Of a stretch of DNA of 64,000 bases, positions 23,891-35,286 are shown piece after piece. The stretch is from Brachycybe producta. Lineage: Eukaryota; Arthropoda; Diplopoda; Playtdesmida; Andrognathidae. Below the pieces are notes generated by a model. It saw only the letters and a list, made by a program, of their open reading frames with translations. It was not told where the DNA came from and did no database searches. The stretch covers positions 310,001-374,000 of the forward strand of contig JAUPFP010000051.1 of NCBI GenBank assembly GCA_036925085.1. The letters run 5' to 3'. Numbering within the stretch: the stretch's first letter is position 1; each line of letters opens with the position of its first letter. Made by a program: the position numbers and the translations under genes.

Positions 23891-24240
23891 TTCCTGGGAA
23901 ATTAACCCCTCGAAAAAATCATAACAAACAGTGAGGTACACCAGCGACCCTATTGACCAGCGTTAATTTGAAGAAAGAGACATTAAAAGGTTGAGAGAGT
24001 TAATGGGCAACTTCACACCTAGGTGAGAAAGAAAATAACGGCTCTTCCCCCTCGAGACACTTTTGTTTATGTAAAATAATGAACAGGGACCTGCCTAATA
24101 AGAACGGGATCCAAAAACACCTCTCGGTATTTAATATTGGTGGGACAACCTCCACCCCCAATAAATAAAATAAAAACAAAAAAAAACAATTAGAGTAAGG
24201 TGTCCCATTCCAAAAGGGGTAGACCCTTCGAACTCCCAAA
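23891..24240. other. No gene seen
   Basis: A-rich sequence with no recognisable product. It lies between a retroelement fragment and the promoter-like sequence at 24254. Confidence 0.5.
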
Positions 24241-26870
24241 TTTACAAAAAAAATATATAAAAGAGGACCGAAACTTGGTCAATCACTCCACTTTTTCCTT
24301 TTCTTAAAGAACAATCCATACCGCACTCTTCGTTTTCCGAATTCTTTGTCAAATTCTTTCACCAAAACTCTTCGAGTCTTCAAAAACTTCAAGTTTTAAC
24401 TCTTCAAGTTGAAGTTTTGTTTTGTGTATTTACACCTTGTGCACCAGCAAGCCATCGAACTTTTGTGTGTTGCGCGTGTGCACCGAGCCTTCGAGACTTT
24501 TCATCTCTTTTAGTCAATAGCAAAGTGATCGGGCACTGATTTCTGCTATTGTTCTGAAGTTACCAACAGTGGGACATTGCTAAAAGTAAGAACTTTTAAA
24601 GAACTTTTCTGATAATAACTTACTATGTCGGGCTGCGGAACTTGGAGAGGGAATAGACGGATGTCTACCTCTTCAAGTGACGATGACATCAAGAGTGGCA
24701 CGGCGGGGACTGCCGAAAAACCCTTTCCAACTCCGACATCTGAGCAACCAGTGGCGGGCACCACCAGTGCACCATCCATGAGGAGGGAATCACTGGACAT
24801 TTCTTCCAGGCGCCGCACCTCCTCCTCCTTTCTGTAGGCATGGAGAGAAGCGCCTCATACCCAATTTCCAGTGGCCAGCAGACATCGGACGCGAAGGAAA
24901 GCAAGACACTCCCAGCAGCATCGTTCCCTCTGATGTAACAACATCAAAACACAAATGAGAGGAATGCGAAGACCGAATTGATATCAACACCATGGCGTGG
25001 GGGGTCAACCAGGCCTTCCGCAATAGTATCGTGCCAGGACAACCCCTTCCAGGTGGGGCAGTTGCCAGAGGTAAATGCGGGAAGGTGGGTCGATACCGAC
25101 CCCTCTCGAGGACCTTCAACTGAAGATGCAGCAAGAAGCTGCCATGCGACAGGCGGCCAAAGACATAATCCAAGGGGAGGAAAGCCTGGCCTACCTCTGT
25201 GCGGTTTGCACCCGCCTCGACGAGCTGGGTCTCCCCTGTACGGGACAACTCCCGAAGGAGCTTTTACAGATAGAGGCCCATCCCCAAGATGCTCGACAGG
25301 CCACACCATCGGCCATACCATCGCCGTCACCTTCCAGCTCTCTGCCCACCTCAATGACCACCTTGTCGGCATCTCCCTCGGTCGCATTCACAACTCCGGA
25401 GCCATTTCAGAACCAGGAATCACCTTCATGTTCCCTGCCTGTGACGCCATCCATATCGCCGGAACCATCCTCGTTATCCACGACACCCCGGAACCCTTTT
25501 GGTACTGGGAGTCGATGCCAATGCCTGCCGCACTATCAATTACGCCACCGCCCCTCCACACACACAGATCAAAACGCCTCCGAAGCTGTCATCTAAAGTG
25601 TTAGTTCCCGGACCTGCCAACACCAAGACTCCCACTGGGGCCCGCCCCAAAGAGTCTTAGCGGGCCCGTAAAAACCACCACACTCTTCCAGGCACCTCTC
25701 TCCACCTCGTGGCTCGCAACCCCGCCACCGACCCGACGCAGGAAGTCACCAGAAGTGACGTGGTCACTTTCAACGTGGCCCTCCGCCACGTGACGACTTC
25801 TACCGAAGGGTTGCGGCACCTCAACAGGACCTGTGCGTCCAACTGGACTGTGACCGTCACCGCATTTATCTGGGCCCAACAAACATAGCTCTGTCCATTC
25901 TCCTCCTCCACCACCTCCTGGAAGGTCTTCACACGTGCCTTCGACACCTCCACCTTCCACCGATTGCACTGCCTTCTTGAGGAAGCAGAAGGCCATTACA
26001 GACCTTCTGCAAGATGTCATGCAGGAAGGCGGCAATCCAAGGGAAGCCCTAGGTCTTCCCCCAGAGAGCGCTAAACCGGAAAAGGCCCTGAGCAAGAGAT
26101 CGGCCTCAAAACGATAGCGTCAGAGAGCCCGTTATATGGCCCGGTCTGCCTTGCGCCATGCTAGGCCAATTGTGGGCGCATCTGATAGTACAAAATCTGC
26201 AGCCTCTGAACCACCACGACCGGCTGCACCACCCACACTACTCCTTGTCGGGACTACTGTGATGCGGTTACCGCTGGATCGTTCTTTCCGAAGGCCACCT
26301 CCGGCGAAAGGCTCCTCAACAATTGCTGGGTCACTTGGCAGAGCGTACTTCGCGCTGCCAAGTGACCCAGCAATTGTTGAGGAGGCAAACACCTTCATTA
26401 CAATAGTGTTCCCGAAGTGAAGGATTGTCGAGACCCTGAGCTTCACCGGAGACTCCATCGACACAGCTACATCCGCCCTTCTGGGGGCTTTCGTTAACTC
26501 CATCTTCGGGCTGCCAGCAGGAGAAATGTTCCGCACCAGTCGTACCTTCATCACGGAACTGTACCCCCACTACAGGACTGCCGTCCTGTGGAACGCCGCT
26601 TGGGCCATCCTACACAACAAGCGGTCCTCCAGACAAATCATCGGGGACCAGGACATCCATAACATCTTCTACCGGGACCTGCCGGACGACCAGGGCCAGT
26701 GGCTTTCGGCTCCTGCTATCAATAAGTCCAGTTTCCACAGATTCACGGACCCAGGACCTTCCCCACCCTCTGCAACAGGGATAGCTGTGCCGCCCCATGA
26801 CTCATGGGGCCACCACCCATCCGGGTGTTGTTTTTGAAAAAATGTATAAAAAATAAAAAACGTTGTAACT
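24241..26870 (+). pseudogene. Decayed coding unit of unknown origin with TATA box and polyA signal
   Basis: A TATATAAAAG box (24254-24263) is followed by a leader of about 370 bp, a start (24625, MSGCGTWRGNRRMSTSSSDD), a Ser/Pro/Thr-rich stretch (25075-25596), further open stretches (25935-26117, 26136-26420, 26526-26837) and AATAAA (26852-26857). The last stretches read like a folded protein (RTFITELYPHYRTAVLWNAA, DDQGQWL) with even amino-acid use, unlike random frames. No domain is recognised. The Ser/Pro-rich front and compact back could suit a gag-like or other virus-like protein, but that is a guess. It is broken in several places. Confidence 0.45.
26312..26384. repeat. Perfect 30-bp foldback palindrome
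   Basis: Arms 26312-26341 and 26355-26384 are exact reverse complements, with a 13-nt loop that adds three more pairs after one mismatch. It lies inside the unknown coding unit, where it gives similar peptide runs on both strands. Confidence 0.95.
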
Positions 26871-27096
26871 ATTTTTCTAATGATCTTTTTCCAAATACTG
26901 TATATTTCCTTAACAGGTGTTCACCGTGTTTCCTTTTCAGTTTTTTATTAAAAAGGAACTGACACTCTGTGCCAGTGCTCTTCCAAGTGTACCTCTGTAC
27001 AAGGTGCATCCCATGCCTCCCCTGCTCGTGCAATTTGACCCTTCCTCCACCCTTGGCTGGAGTACGAGGACATACTCCAAGCAAAATTGGAGGGTA
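26871..27096. other. No gene seen; polypyrimidine and 3' flank sequence
   Basis: T-rich sequence with a TTTCCTTTTCAG-type acceptor-like string near 26930-26940. Nothing is identified before the LTR that starts at 27097. Confidence 0.4.
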
Positions 27097-27723
27097 TGTA
27101 ACACCCAGCAACTCCTGCTCCCACCAAAACTACAGCGTGGGGGTAAACAACTCCTGTTTGTCCCTCCCTCCTTTCTCAATTAATATTCTAACGGTAGAAT
27201 GATACACTTAGGTCCATGGTCACTTGAACCTGGTTACACCTCATAGGTGTACACAGGTCCAAGGTATAAATGGACCATGTTCCTCTTTGTTCCTCGTCCT
27301 TGTCTTTTGCTCAACGTTGCTATATTACGTAGATTCTTATCCTTTGATAAATAACATTCGTCTTTGTAATCTTCACGTTTCTTTACAAAGATGAATAAAA
27401 GTGTTACAATAAGAAACCACACTGTGTTTATGTTCCGAAACTAATAACTTCTCTACAGAGGCCGGAGAAACCATAAGGTAAAAAGCGCATCCAGATCCTG
27501 ATGCAGCTACATCTTAAACTGCCGGTAAATATCAACAGGAGATATACATCAGCGTCAACGGAGAATAGGATGGCCACCATCCTTCTGCACAGATTTCAAC
27601 CCCATGCAGGAGGATGATCGCAATCCATCACCATCCAACTCTTTCGTGCAGAGAAGCAATGAGTTACAGGAAACAACATCTACAAGTTGGTCAGAAAAAT
27701 AGAGTCGACGTCAAAAGCTCACA
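27097..27723 (+). repeat. Solo-LTR-like repeat, family C
   Basis: 627 bp, starting TGTAACACCCAGCAACT and ending AAAAGCTCACA. A TATAAAT box (about 27265) lies just after a palindrome (27223-27262) and AATAAAAG lies near 27395. Related full copies are at 30083, 51743 and 54179, with partial copies at 33793 and 47941. The flanks here show no matching target duplication, so a rearrangement next to it is possible. Confidence 0.75.
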
Positions 27724-27950
27724 TTATCAACTGTTGGGGTCATTGACATCCAATGTGTCTATCCATAATAAAGGAACAGGGTATTTTTTTTCCTACATGT
27801 CCCTTTTATGGTACTTTATTTTTATTTTTGGACATCCTTGACTCTGTTGTGATGTTGTCTCAGGTGCACCACGTGGTTGACAATTATTTTGAAGGCCACG
27901 TGGTCCTGGTGAAGTTATTGCAGTGGTTGCCAATATGTAAATATTGGCAG
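27724..27950. other. No gene seen
   Basis: Short unassigned sequence between the LTR and the end of the minus-strand gag-protease remnant. Confidence 0.4.
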
Positions 27951-29560
27951 TCATGTTGAAAAAATTAAAGTTGTGAGATTTTTGTAGTTTGAATGAATTT
28001 TAGGTGATTTGACACAGCGAAGAAACAGCGAGGTGTAGAGCTTGGCCCAGATCTTAGGCTGGCCGGCAATCACCAGCAGGTGCCCTCTCACAGTGTGGGT
28101 GCCTAGCTGGACTACCACAGCGAGTTGTCCCACCACGGTGATCTTCAGACCCCACACACCTTGAACGTCAGGTGGGATGAGCACTGGTTCGATCTCGAAC
28201 TTGTGTTCAGGTGCAAGTGCAGCTGAGATGACGCTGCCCATAGCTCTCGTGTCTGCAAGCATACGTATGACTTTTCCGTTGATCGTGACGGCAATATGCG
28301 GGTTCCTGTCGCTAGCTTCGCAATCTCCGACTTCCTGAGGCGAACAGCTGTCTATCAGCTGTTTGTACACAGTATTCATGAGTTTCTGGCAGTAGGAGTG
28401 ACCTTTCATTGGCAGTTGAGTGCTGGGAGCCATGACGGCTACCATTTTGTTTTCGCGGCACCTGTCTACTTCTACAAATGTTGAAAGGATGGCGAGCGTT
28501 TCCTGCCAGGTGATCAGCTCGTCCAAGGTCCATGCTCGTATGGGAGCTCGGTTGATTACATGAATCGGCACGTTTTCAGAATCGTCAGGACTGTCTGTGT
28601 TGGGTTTTTCAGGTGGTGGTGCCTTGGCGGTTGAAACTGGTGCTGAAAGAGGGATCTGATGGATTTGTCCCATAGTCCCCTTGTCCCCAGTTCCATTTTT
28701 ATTGATAACATCCGCTTCAGGCACCTCCTCCTTGGTGTTGTAATCGGTGATCGGTTCTTCAAACTGCTTGATGGTGATCTTTTTCTTCGGCTGCCGGCAC
28801 TCACGGAGAAATTGCCCCAACTTCCCACAATTGTAACACGTCAACTTGCTCTTGTCGAACTTGCAAGTGGCATCTTGTTGGGTGTCCATCATAGAGTGTC
28901 GTCCCAGGTTGGTTGTGGCAGTTTGGTTTGGTTTTTTATCATGCCTAGAACAATGGTTGTTGTCCTTAGAGCTGGTGGTGGCCACTTGCTCTTTGTCGGT
29001 CTTGGGTGCTCCTTTACCAGCATGTGGATCAGCTGCTGTTTTCAGTCCCATCGGCCATTTATTCAAGGACTACAAGACCGCCTCGATGTTTATGATGGCA
29101 CTTGCAAAGTCCTTGAACGATGTGGTTGGTGCGTGATGAACGGTGCTCTGGATAGTTGGGTGTAGAGCGCGACGCAACTGACTTATACAAAGCTGATCAG
29201 CCATTTGTGGGTAAACTCGGTCGCTGAGTGCCATAAACCTCCAAATGAAGGCCTGTGTACTCTCGCCTTCCGTTTGGAGCATCTCTATATACTGCTTCTC
29301 CAAGATGGATAGTTCGGTTTCCCGAACGCGTCCACAATCTGTACTCTCAGCTCGGTTCAAGGAATGCCTCGACATTCGTATCTCAGTCTGCTCAGCCATG
29401 TGCGGGCGGCCCTGGTAAGGCACCCAGTGAGATAATCTTCTTTGTGGTGGTCGGTCCAGTCGTACAAGTGGGCCACTTCCTAGAATTCTTCCAGGAAGGG
29501 ACGGAAACCCATCAATCCATCAAATTTCCGGATTGAGTCAGCTGGGTTGCAACCACTATA
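27951..29560 (-). mobile_element. gag-protease remnant of a second LTR family, minus strand
   Basis: Reading right to left: a gag-like part (29423-29070, with EGESTQAFIWRFMALSDRVY and STVHHAPTTSFKDFASAI), then an open stretch of 371 residues (29066-27951) holding a CCHC knuckle (CYNCGKLGQFLREC), an acidic/Pro-rich linker, and a retropepsin-like region (INGKVIRMLAD...). Order and motifs fit a Ty3/gypsy-like gag with protease next to it. It is distinct in sequence from the 13-kb family. RT and integrase are not present nearby. It is a fossil with a few breaks. Confidence 0.75.
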
Positions 29561-30082
29561 TTTCTTAATGAAGTCATCAACTGAGCTCTCTCTGGGGGCT
29601 GGTCAATAGATGCCATGTTGAACATTAGGCATCCCAGTGTGCATCAGTGCTGCCCCTGGTGGTGGAAATCATGGCGTGTAGACTGAAGTGTCTTGTGTCG
29701 GATTTCGAGCTTGATCTTGGTGTTGTTGCAGGGGTGCCGAGTGATGGCCACTATGTGCAGCCAGGACAAGAGTGATGAGAATCAGCACGTGTAATGGTCG
29801 GTAGTGCGTGCTGTTGCTCCACATGCTCATCTTTACAGCGTAGTGGCATTGTTTTTTGCAGTCCAGTAGCATGTTGGTAGTTATAATGCCCTCAGTTGGG
29901 CGTGTTGACTGATGGTTCCCAACTGGTGTAGTGTTGTGAATTCTTTATTGAGTGTCAGATTTTGGAAGTATCTCTCTCAACGTGTGGCATATGGCGACCA
30001 CGTGGAGGATATGAGAGTTCCAAAATTCTCAATAAAAACAGCAGATGTACAATGCAAATCTGAGCGTGGTGCACCACCCAAT
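29561..30082. other. Unassigned sequence, probably the upstream part of the minus-strand remnant
   Basis: No recognisable domain. Its position suggests the leader side of the gag-protease remnant. The LTR at 30083 is inserted at its right edge. Confidence 0.35.
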
Positions 30083-30787
30083 TGTAACACCCGGCAACTT
30101 GTGATCCCGCCAAAACTATGGTCTGGGGGGTAAACAACTCTTGCTCGTCCTCTTCCCCCTCTCTGACTCACACCTCTGACTCATACCCAAGCGTGGAGTG
30201 ATACACTTAGGACCATGGTCACTTGGACCTGGTTACACATCGTAGGTGTACACAGGTCCAAGGTATAAAAGGACCATGCTCCTCTTTGTCCCCGTCCTTG
30301 TCTTTGCTCTAATTTTGTATTATGTTGATTATTCCGTACTACATCATGGGCATGAGGACGCACCTTTGATAAACAACATTCATCTTTGTAATCTTACTGT
30401 TTCTTTGCAAAGATGAATAAAAGTGTTACAACAAGAAACTGCATTGTCTCAATGTTTGGAAACTAATAACTTCTCTACAGGGGCCAGAATCACCATAAGG
30501 TAAACGAGCGCATACCGATCCTGATGCAGCTACATCATCTTCTACTGATGGTCGATATCAACAGGAGGAGATGTACATCAGCATCAACGGAGAACAGGAT
30601 GGCCACCATCCTTCTGCACAGATTTCACCCATATGCAGGGGGATGATCGCAATACATCACCATCCAACTCTTTCTGTAGCTCGAATCTTCTCCGTGCGGG
30701 CACTGCACGATGCAGAGACGAGACGAGTTACAGAATACATCATCTACAAGTTGGTCAGAAAAATAAAGTCGACGCCAAAAGCTCACA
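30083..30787 (+). repeat. Solo LTR, family C, with 4-bp target duplication
   Basis: 705 bp, from TGTAACACCCGGCAACT to AAAAGCTCACA. CAAT occurs on both sides (30079-30082 and 30788-30791), which marks a single insertion of this unit alone. It carries a promoter-proximal palindrome (30222-30262), TATAAAAG just after it, and AATAAAAG near 30415. Confidence 0.85.
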
Positions 30788-31889
30788 CAATCAAATATTG
30801 CACTGTAGAGAAATTAAAAATTAAAAGGAGTGAAGCTAGAGCATGGTGCCCGCACACTTAGATTCACTTAGAAATAAGGAGTAAGAGTGTGTGTGTAGAG
30901 AACACACAAAGAGATGAAAGTCCAAGATGGCTGAACTTTCAGAAGAGGAACAGACAAAGAAATAAAAGTCCAAGATGGCTGGGCTTTTATACAAAGAGTG
31001 ACGAAGAAAGCTGAATTGCTCAAAAGTGTAGTAAATTCTGGTGTGGTGACCACACGTCCCAGAATTTGATTTATTGAAAATCAGAGCAATTCAGTGTAGA
31101 AATGGAAGAAAATGATTATTGTTCAACAAAGCAAAATACTTATTGAACAAAAAGAAATGTTCAAATGGATGAATTTAGTTGTATTCACTGGTGGATGGCT
31201 CAGTATGAAAAGGGCAGAGTCAGTGGCAAGTGAGGAACTATGATGAGTGAAGGGAAGAGGTCCGTACGTGGTGCTGGTGTGGCCACTTCCAGTTGTAGAG
31301 TTATTGTAATGTCCAAAAATGAAAAAATCCATCAGGTGGCACTTTATTGTCACCAGGAGGAAGACCACAAAAAAAGAGAAAATTCAAAAGAGAAGAGAAA
31401 TTTTCTCCAAAAAGAGGAACTCCACCTGGGGCGTGCATGTGCAGACCCTCTGGAAGAGAAGAAAGAAGAAGAGAACAAAAAGAGAAGATACAACAATGTG
31501 CTCACATGGTGCAAAAAACTGCTCCATTGGCGACTTTTTGAAGAACTTCCGTCGATGCAAGATGGCGGCCGGGCTTCAATGGTGTCCAATGGAGATAGTT
31601 TATGTGAAAATACATTGAGGTGATGATGGTGAGTTGTTTGAAGATGATGACTTGGGACATAGAGGGTCCCAAGGAAAAAACAAGAGAGAACAAAAGAACA
31701 AAGAAAAAGGGGGGATAAGAGAGTCCACGTGGCAAGATAAAAGTTTGTTTTAAGCTTGTAAGCCTCTAACAATGATACAACGGAGTTAGAACCGAAAACT
31801 TGCTTGAAAGTTAAAATAAAAAGTGAAGATAATAGGCACTTCTAAAAGACACACACGTCTTTTAAAGGCCTATTAATAGGTACAGGAAA
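30788..31889. other. AT-rich stretch without a supported gene
   Basis: It contains two copies of AGTCCAAGATGGCTG about 50 bp apart (near 30917 and 30968), a minus-strand TATAAAAG (about 30986), a three-tier nested dyad (31011-31094), and a segment (about 31678-31800) that recurs at 34183-34290. It may be a decayed LTR-like unit on the minus strand. Open frames here look like chance. Confidence 0.4.
31011..31094. repeat. Nested three-tier dyad symmetry
   Basis: Outer arms CTGAATTGCTC (31011-31021) and GAGCAATTCAG (31084-31094), middle arms AAATTCTGG (31033-31041) and CCAGAATTT (31059-31067), inner arms GTGTGG (31041-31046) and CCACAC (31050-31055). All are exact complements. Confidence 0.9.
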
Positions 31890-33790
31890 TCTTGTTAGCT
31901 CATGACAATTTTAAAACAGAAAAGCTTGGAGAATGGTTAAAAACAGACCCAAAATTATTTTGGCATTACATTAAGAACTCTCGGCAAAGTAGAAAATCTA
32001 TTCCTTCTCTGGTTGACACAAATGGGAAGCTTGTTTCAGATTCAGTAGGGAAAGCTACCTTATTAAATAAACAATACAAGAAGGTCTTCACAGTTGATAA
32101 TAGAATACCACATTAGGGTTTTCTTTCAACATATTTTTGTATGGATCAAATTGTAATAACTGTAGATGGGATAGTCAAGCAACTTCTAAAATTAGACTCA
32201 AATAAAAGCTGGTGGCCAAGATGGGATGTATGCTATCATTTTAAAAAATCTTGCACAAGAGTTGGGTCCATACCTTCAGGTAAATTTTCAACAGAGTTTA
32301 GATGTAGACATTGTATCAGATACGTGGAAATTAGCTAACGTTAGTCCAATTTTTAAATAAGAAGACAAGTCTCAGGTAACTAGTTACCGACCCGTGTCTT
32401 TAACCTTGATAGTTTGCAAGGGCCTTGAACATATTATATATTCCTCCTCAATGAATTTTCTTATGGAAAACAATCTTTTGTGTGATAACCAGCATGGGTT
32501 TCTTATAGGGCATTCATGTGAAACCCAGCTTATTCTTTTAGTTGATGACCTTCAGAAAATTTTAGACAAAGGCAGTCAGATAGATTTGGTTTTTCTTGAT
32601 TTCTGCAAGGAATTTGACACAGTTTCTCACTCAAAACTAATGACAAAAATTAGTGGGTATGGAGGGTGAACAGGTGTATAAATGGGTGCATTCTTTTTTG
32701 AGTGATAGGAAACAAAAGGTTGTTGCAGGTGGGTCTGAATCTGACTGGATAGGGGTTACATCAGGGGTTCCTCAGGGTAGTGTGTTGGGTCCGCTTCTGT
32801 TTCTTTTATATATCAATGACCATAACAGTCAAGTTAGCAGCAATTGCCGGCTATTTGCAGATGGTACAATAATTTATCGTGAGGTTACCTCTGAAAATAT
32901 ATTAATATTATGATAGTGACTTGAAAGCAATAGAGGCATGGTGTTCTAATGCACTGTTGTGTAATGAGGGTAGCTAGGGGAACGAATCTAATATTTCCAT
33001 ATAGAATAGGGGCCATTCCACTTAATAATGTAGATTCTTATAAATATTTGGAGGTAAGGATTACAGCTAAACTTTCTTGGAAGCTTCATTTCGAACAGAT
33101 TATTTCCAAGTCTATGCAGATGCTAAGGTTTAGTCAATGCATTCTAAGAAGGTGTCCTAGGGAGGTAAAGTGTATAGCATATCAATCATTAGTACGTCCC
33201 CATATAGAATACTGCAGCTCTGTGTGGAATCCTCAAACTGCAGACTTAGCTCACTCCATAGAATTGGTCCAAGACAGGGCTGCTCGGTTTGTGGCAAATA
33301 TGGATATGCCGACAGTGTAACTAAAATGCTTTCAGAGCTTGGTTGGGATAGTTTACTTGTAAGACATTCAGATTTTAGTCTTATTATCTTTAATCAATTG
33401 CTAGAAGGCTCTTGCCCTAAACCTACTTCAAGTAAACTTTGCAGGGCATTATATTTGGGTAGGGGTGACCACTCTAACAAAGTTGGAGATATTTTTGCAC
33501 GAATAGATTCTTATTACTGATCATTTGTCCCTAGGGCGATTCGACAATGGAACTCGCTTGCTGGGGATTTTGTGCAGGAAAAACGTATTTGATGGGGGTC
33601 ATAATTTTGTTTTGTTTTGACAATGCATATATTTTCAGCATTAAAAATATTAAAATTGTTGTTGGGTTTATATCAATGGGGTTATATATTTTCTGGTTTT
33701 GACAATGCTTTTTTATGCTGCACTTGGACTCTTATCCCTCTGCCATAGGCCTTTATGGCTGCTTGCAGAGTAATTTTTCATATTGAAATT
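31890..33790 (+). mobile_element. CR1/L2-like LINE, plus strand, 5'-truncated and mutated
   Basis: Reverse transcriptase remnants run in order: an upstream linker (31892-32116, KLGEWLKTDPKLFWHYIK), fingers/palm (32394-32669, SLTLIVCKGLEHIIYSS, CDNQHGFLIGHSCETQ, LDFCKEFDTVSH), and the catalytic region (32653-32913, GVPQGSVLGPLLFLLYIND, then CRLFADG where FADD is expected). The C-terminal part (32949-33520) has YKYLEVRITAKLSW and RPHIEYCSSVWNP. At least four frame breaks or stops separate these. No endonuclease or ORF1 is present, so it is 5'-truncated. The 3' tail to about 33790 contains a string shared with 4437-4460. It is a different lineage from the minus-strand LINE at 2574. Confidence 0.85.
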
Positions 33791-33792
33791 CA

Positions 33793-34174
33793 AATACCGA
33801 ACATAAAGACAATGCAGTTTCTCATTGTAACACGTTTATTCATCCTTGCTCAGAAACATCAAGAGTACAAGAATGAATATGTTTAGTTTAAAGTGCGTCC
33901 TTGTGCCCATGATGTGATACAGATGAAGATCGACTTAGTACAAGTTTGAGCAAAATAAAGATGATGAACAAAGAGGAACATGGTGCTTTTATACCCTTTA
34001 CCTGTGTACACCTACAAGGTGTAACCAGGTCCAAGTGACCATGGGCCTAAGTGTATCACTCCGAAACTTCGATATGACTCAGAAGTATGAGTGAGAGAGG
34101 AGGGAGGGACAGGTAAAAGTTGTTAACCCCCTGGGCTTTAGGTTTGGCAGGATCGGGAGTTACTGGGTGTCACA
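33793..34174 (-). repeat. Family C LTR, minus strand, partial
   Basis: It matches the first 380 bp or so of the family C LTRs (TGTGACACCCAGTAACT at 34174), including the palindrome, the TATA-type box near 33995 and the polyA region near 33835. It abuts the LINE tail on the left. Confidence 0.75.
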
Positions 34175-34448
34175 CAAAGAAAACAAGTGAGAGAACAAAA
34201 GAACACAGAAAGGGGGACTAGAGAGTCTCATGTGGCATGATAAAAGTTTTTTAAGCCTAGTTAATCATCTGACAATGATAGAGTTAGATGAAAACTTGCT
34301 TGATATAATTACCTAGCAATGATATGGAGATTCAGCTAAACAAACACATCTCAGAGATTAAAAAGAATTTGTTTGAGGTTTGCCTATCTACCAACCAATG
34401 ATACAGAGGAGGGTCAGATAGGGTTCACCTCGAAATTGAAATAAGCAT
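34175..34448. other. Spacer with a repeat shared with 31678-31800
   Basis: Shares phrases such as GAGAGAACAAAAGAACA and AGAGAGTC...GTGGCA with 31685-31740 in the same order and orientation. It is an unclassified interspersed repeat. It ends with the GCAT target site (34445-34448) of the large element. Confidence 0.55.
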
Positions 34449-35284
34449 TGTGACGACCCAGTTCTGCTCCTTTTTGGTGCAGAACTAAATCCCATGTCGT
34501 CTGCTAGGCACTTGCTAAATTGAGTGCCAGGCAGACGACAAAATGGCCAGCAAGGGTCCCTGTCCTCCCCCAGGTGGAGCAGCCTGGGGGTGTATATAAT
34601 GGCGGCGGCCATTGTATACTGGACAGTGGAAGTGAAACCCTTGATGTGTGTACATAGGTGTGGTGCTCTCTTCATTCAGCAGGTGGCCAAGATGGCCACC
34701 ATTCATCTCTTTGTTGCCTTTGTGCAAGGAGGTCATTAACCTCTTCTCCTGGTTTTATTAGCCAGGAGAATCATCTTTTTGCATCTCTTTGTTGGCTCTC
34801 TGCTGGTAGAATTTACCAGCAGATATTGCCATTATTATAGTGAGTGTTTTTATTTATTGCCTGTTTATTCTGCTTGAATAAATTACCTTCGTTATTTTCA
34901 CTCTCTACCACTGTGTCCGTGTCTATTATTATCTTTAATACTGGGGAAGTTACCGTGTGGAGGGTGGGGGTTCCGGTGGGGAGTTTCGCCGTCACCATCA
35001 CCGTCCTGTTCCGCCATGCTTATCATCATGTCGGCCGGTGCTTCGCGCGCGGTTCCGCGGTAGGATCCATCGGGGATCTACCGTGGGTTCCTCGTCTTGT
35101 TCGACGGTCTTTCGTCCGTCGACGTGCGGCGAGGGAGACGACCTCCGTCCGGCGCTACCCGTGGACACGGACGGGTACAAGAGGAGGGCTGGCCAGCGCT
35201 TCGACCCGTCCCAAGGAGGTCAAGCGACGGTAAGTTGTTCAGAATTTGCCGTAGGTATTGTAGCGACCAAGTCGGGTCGTTACA
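34449..35284 (+). repeat. 5' LTR, B-type
   Basis: 836 bp, TGTGACGACCC to GGGTCGTTACA (near-perfect inverted ends). TATATAAT at about 34593 and AATAAA at 34877-34882 give a plausible promoter and polyA signal. Stem-loops lie at 34744-34770 (arms TTCTCCTGG/CCAGGAGAA) and 34800-34822 (arms CTGCTGGTA/TACCAGCAG). A strong donor-like ACG|GTAAGT lies at 35230, 54 bp before the LTR end. Confidence 0.95.
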
Positions 35285-35286
35285 AT

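Noticed and set aside
24978-25604. 208-residue plus-strand frame overlapping the 25075-25596 frame
   Set aside because: The 25075 frame has the more protein-like composition (Ser/Pro/Thr linker); this one looks like its shadow, though the choice is uncertain.
34813-35233. Small proteins inside the LTRs, seen identically at 47072-47492
   Set aside because: They are identical only because the LTRs are; no start context or family supports translation.
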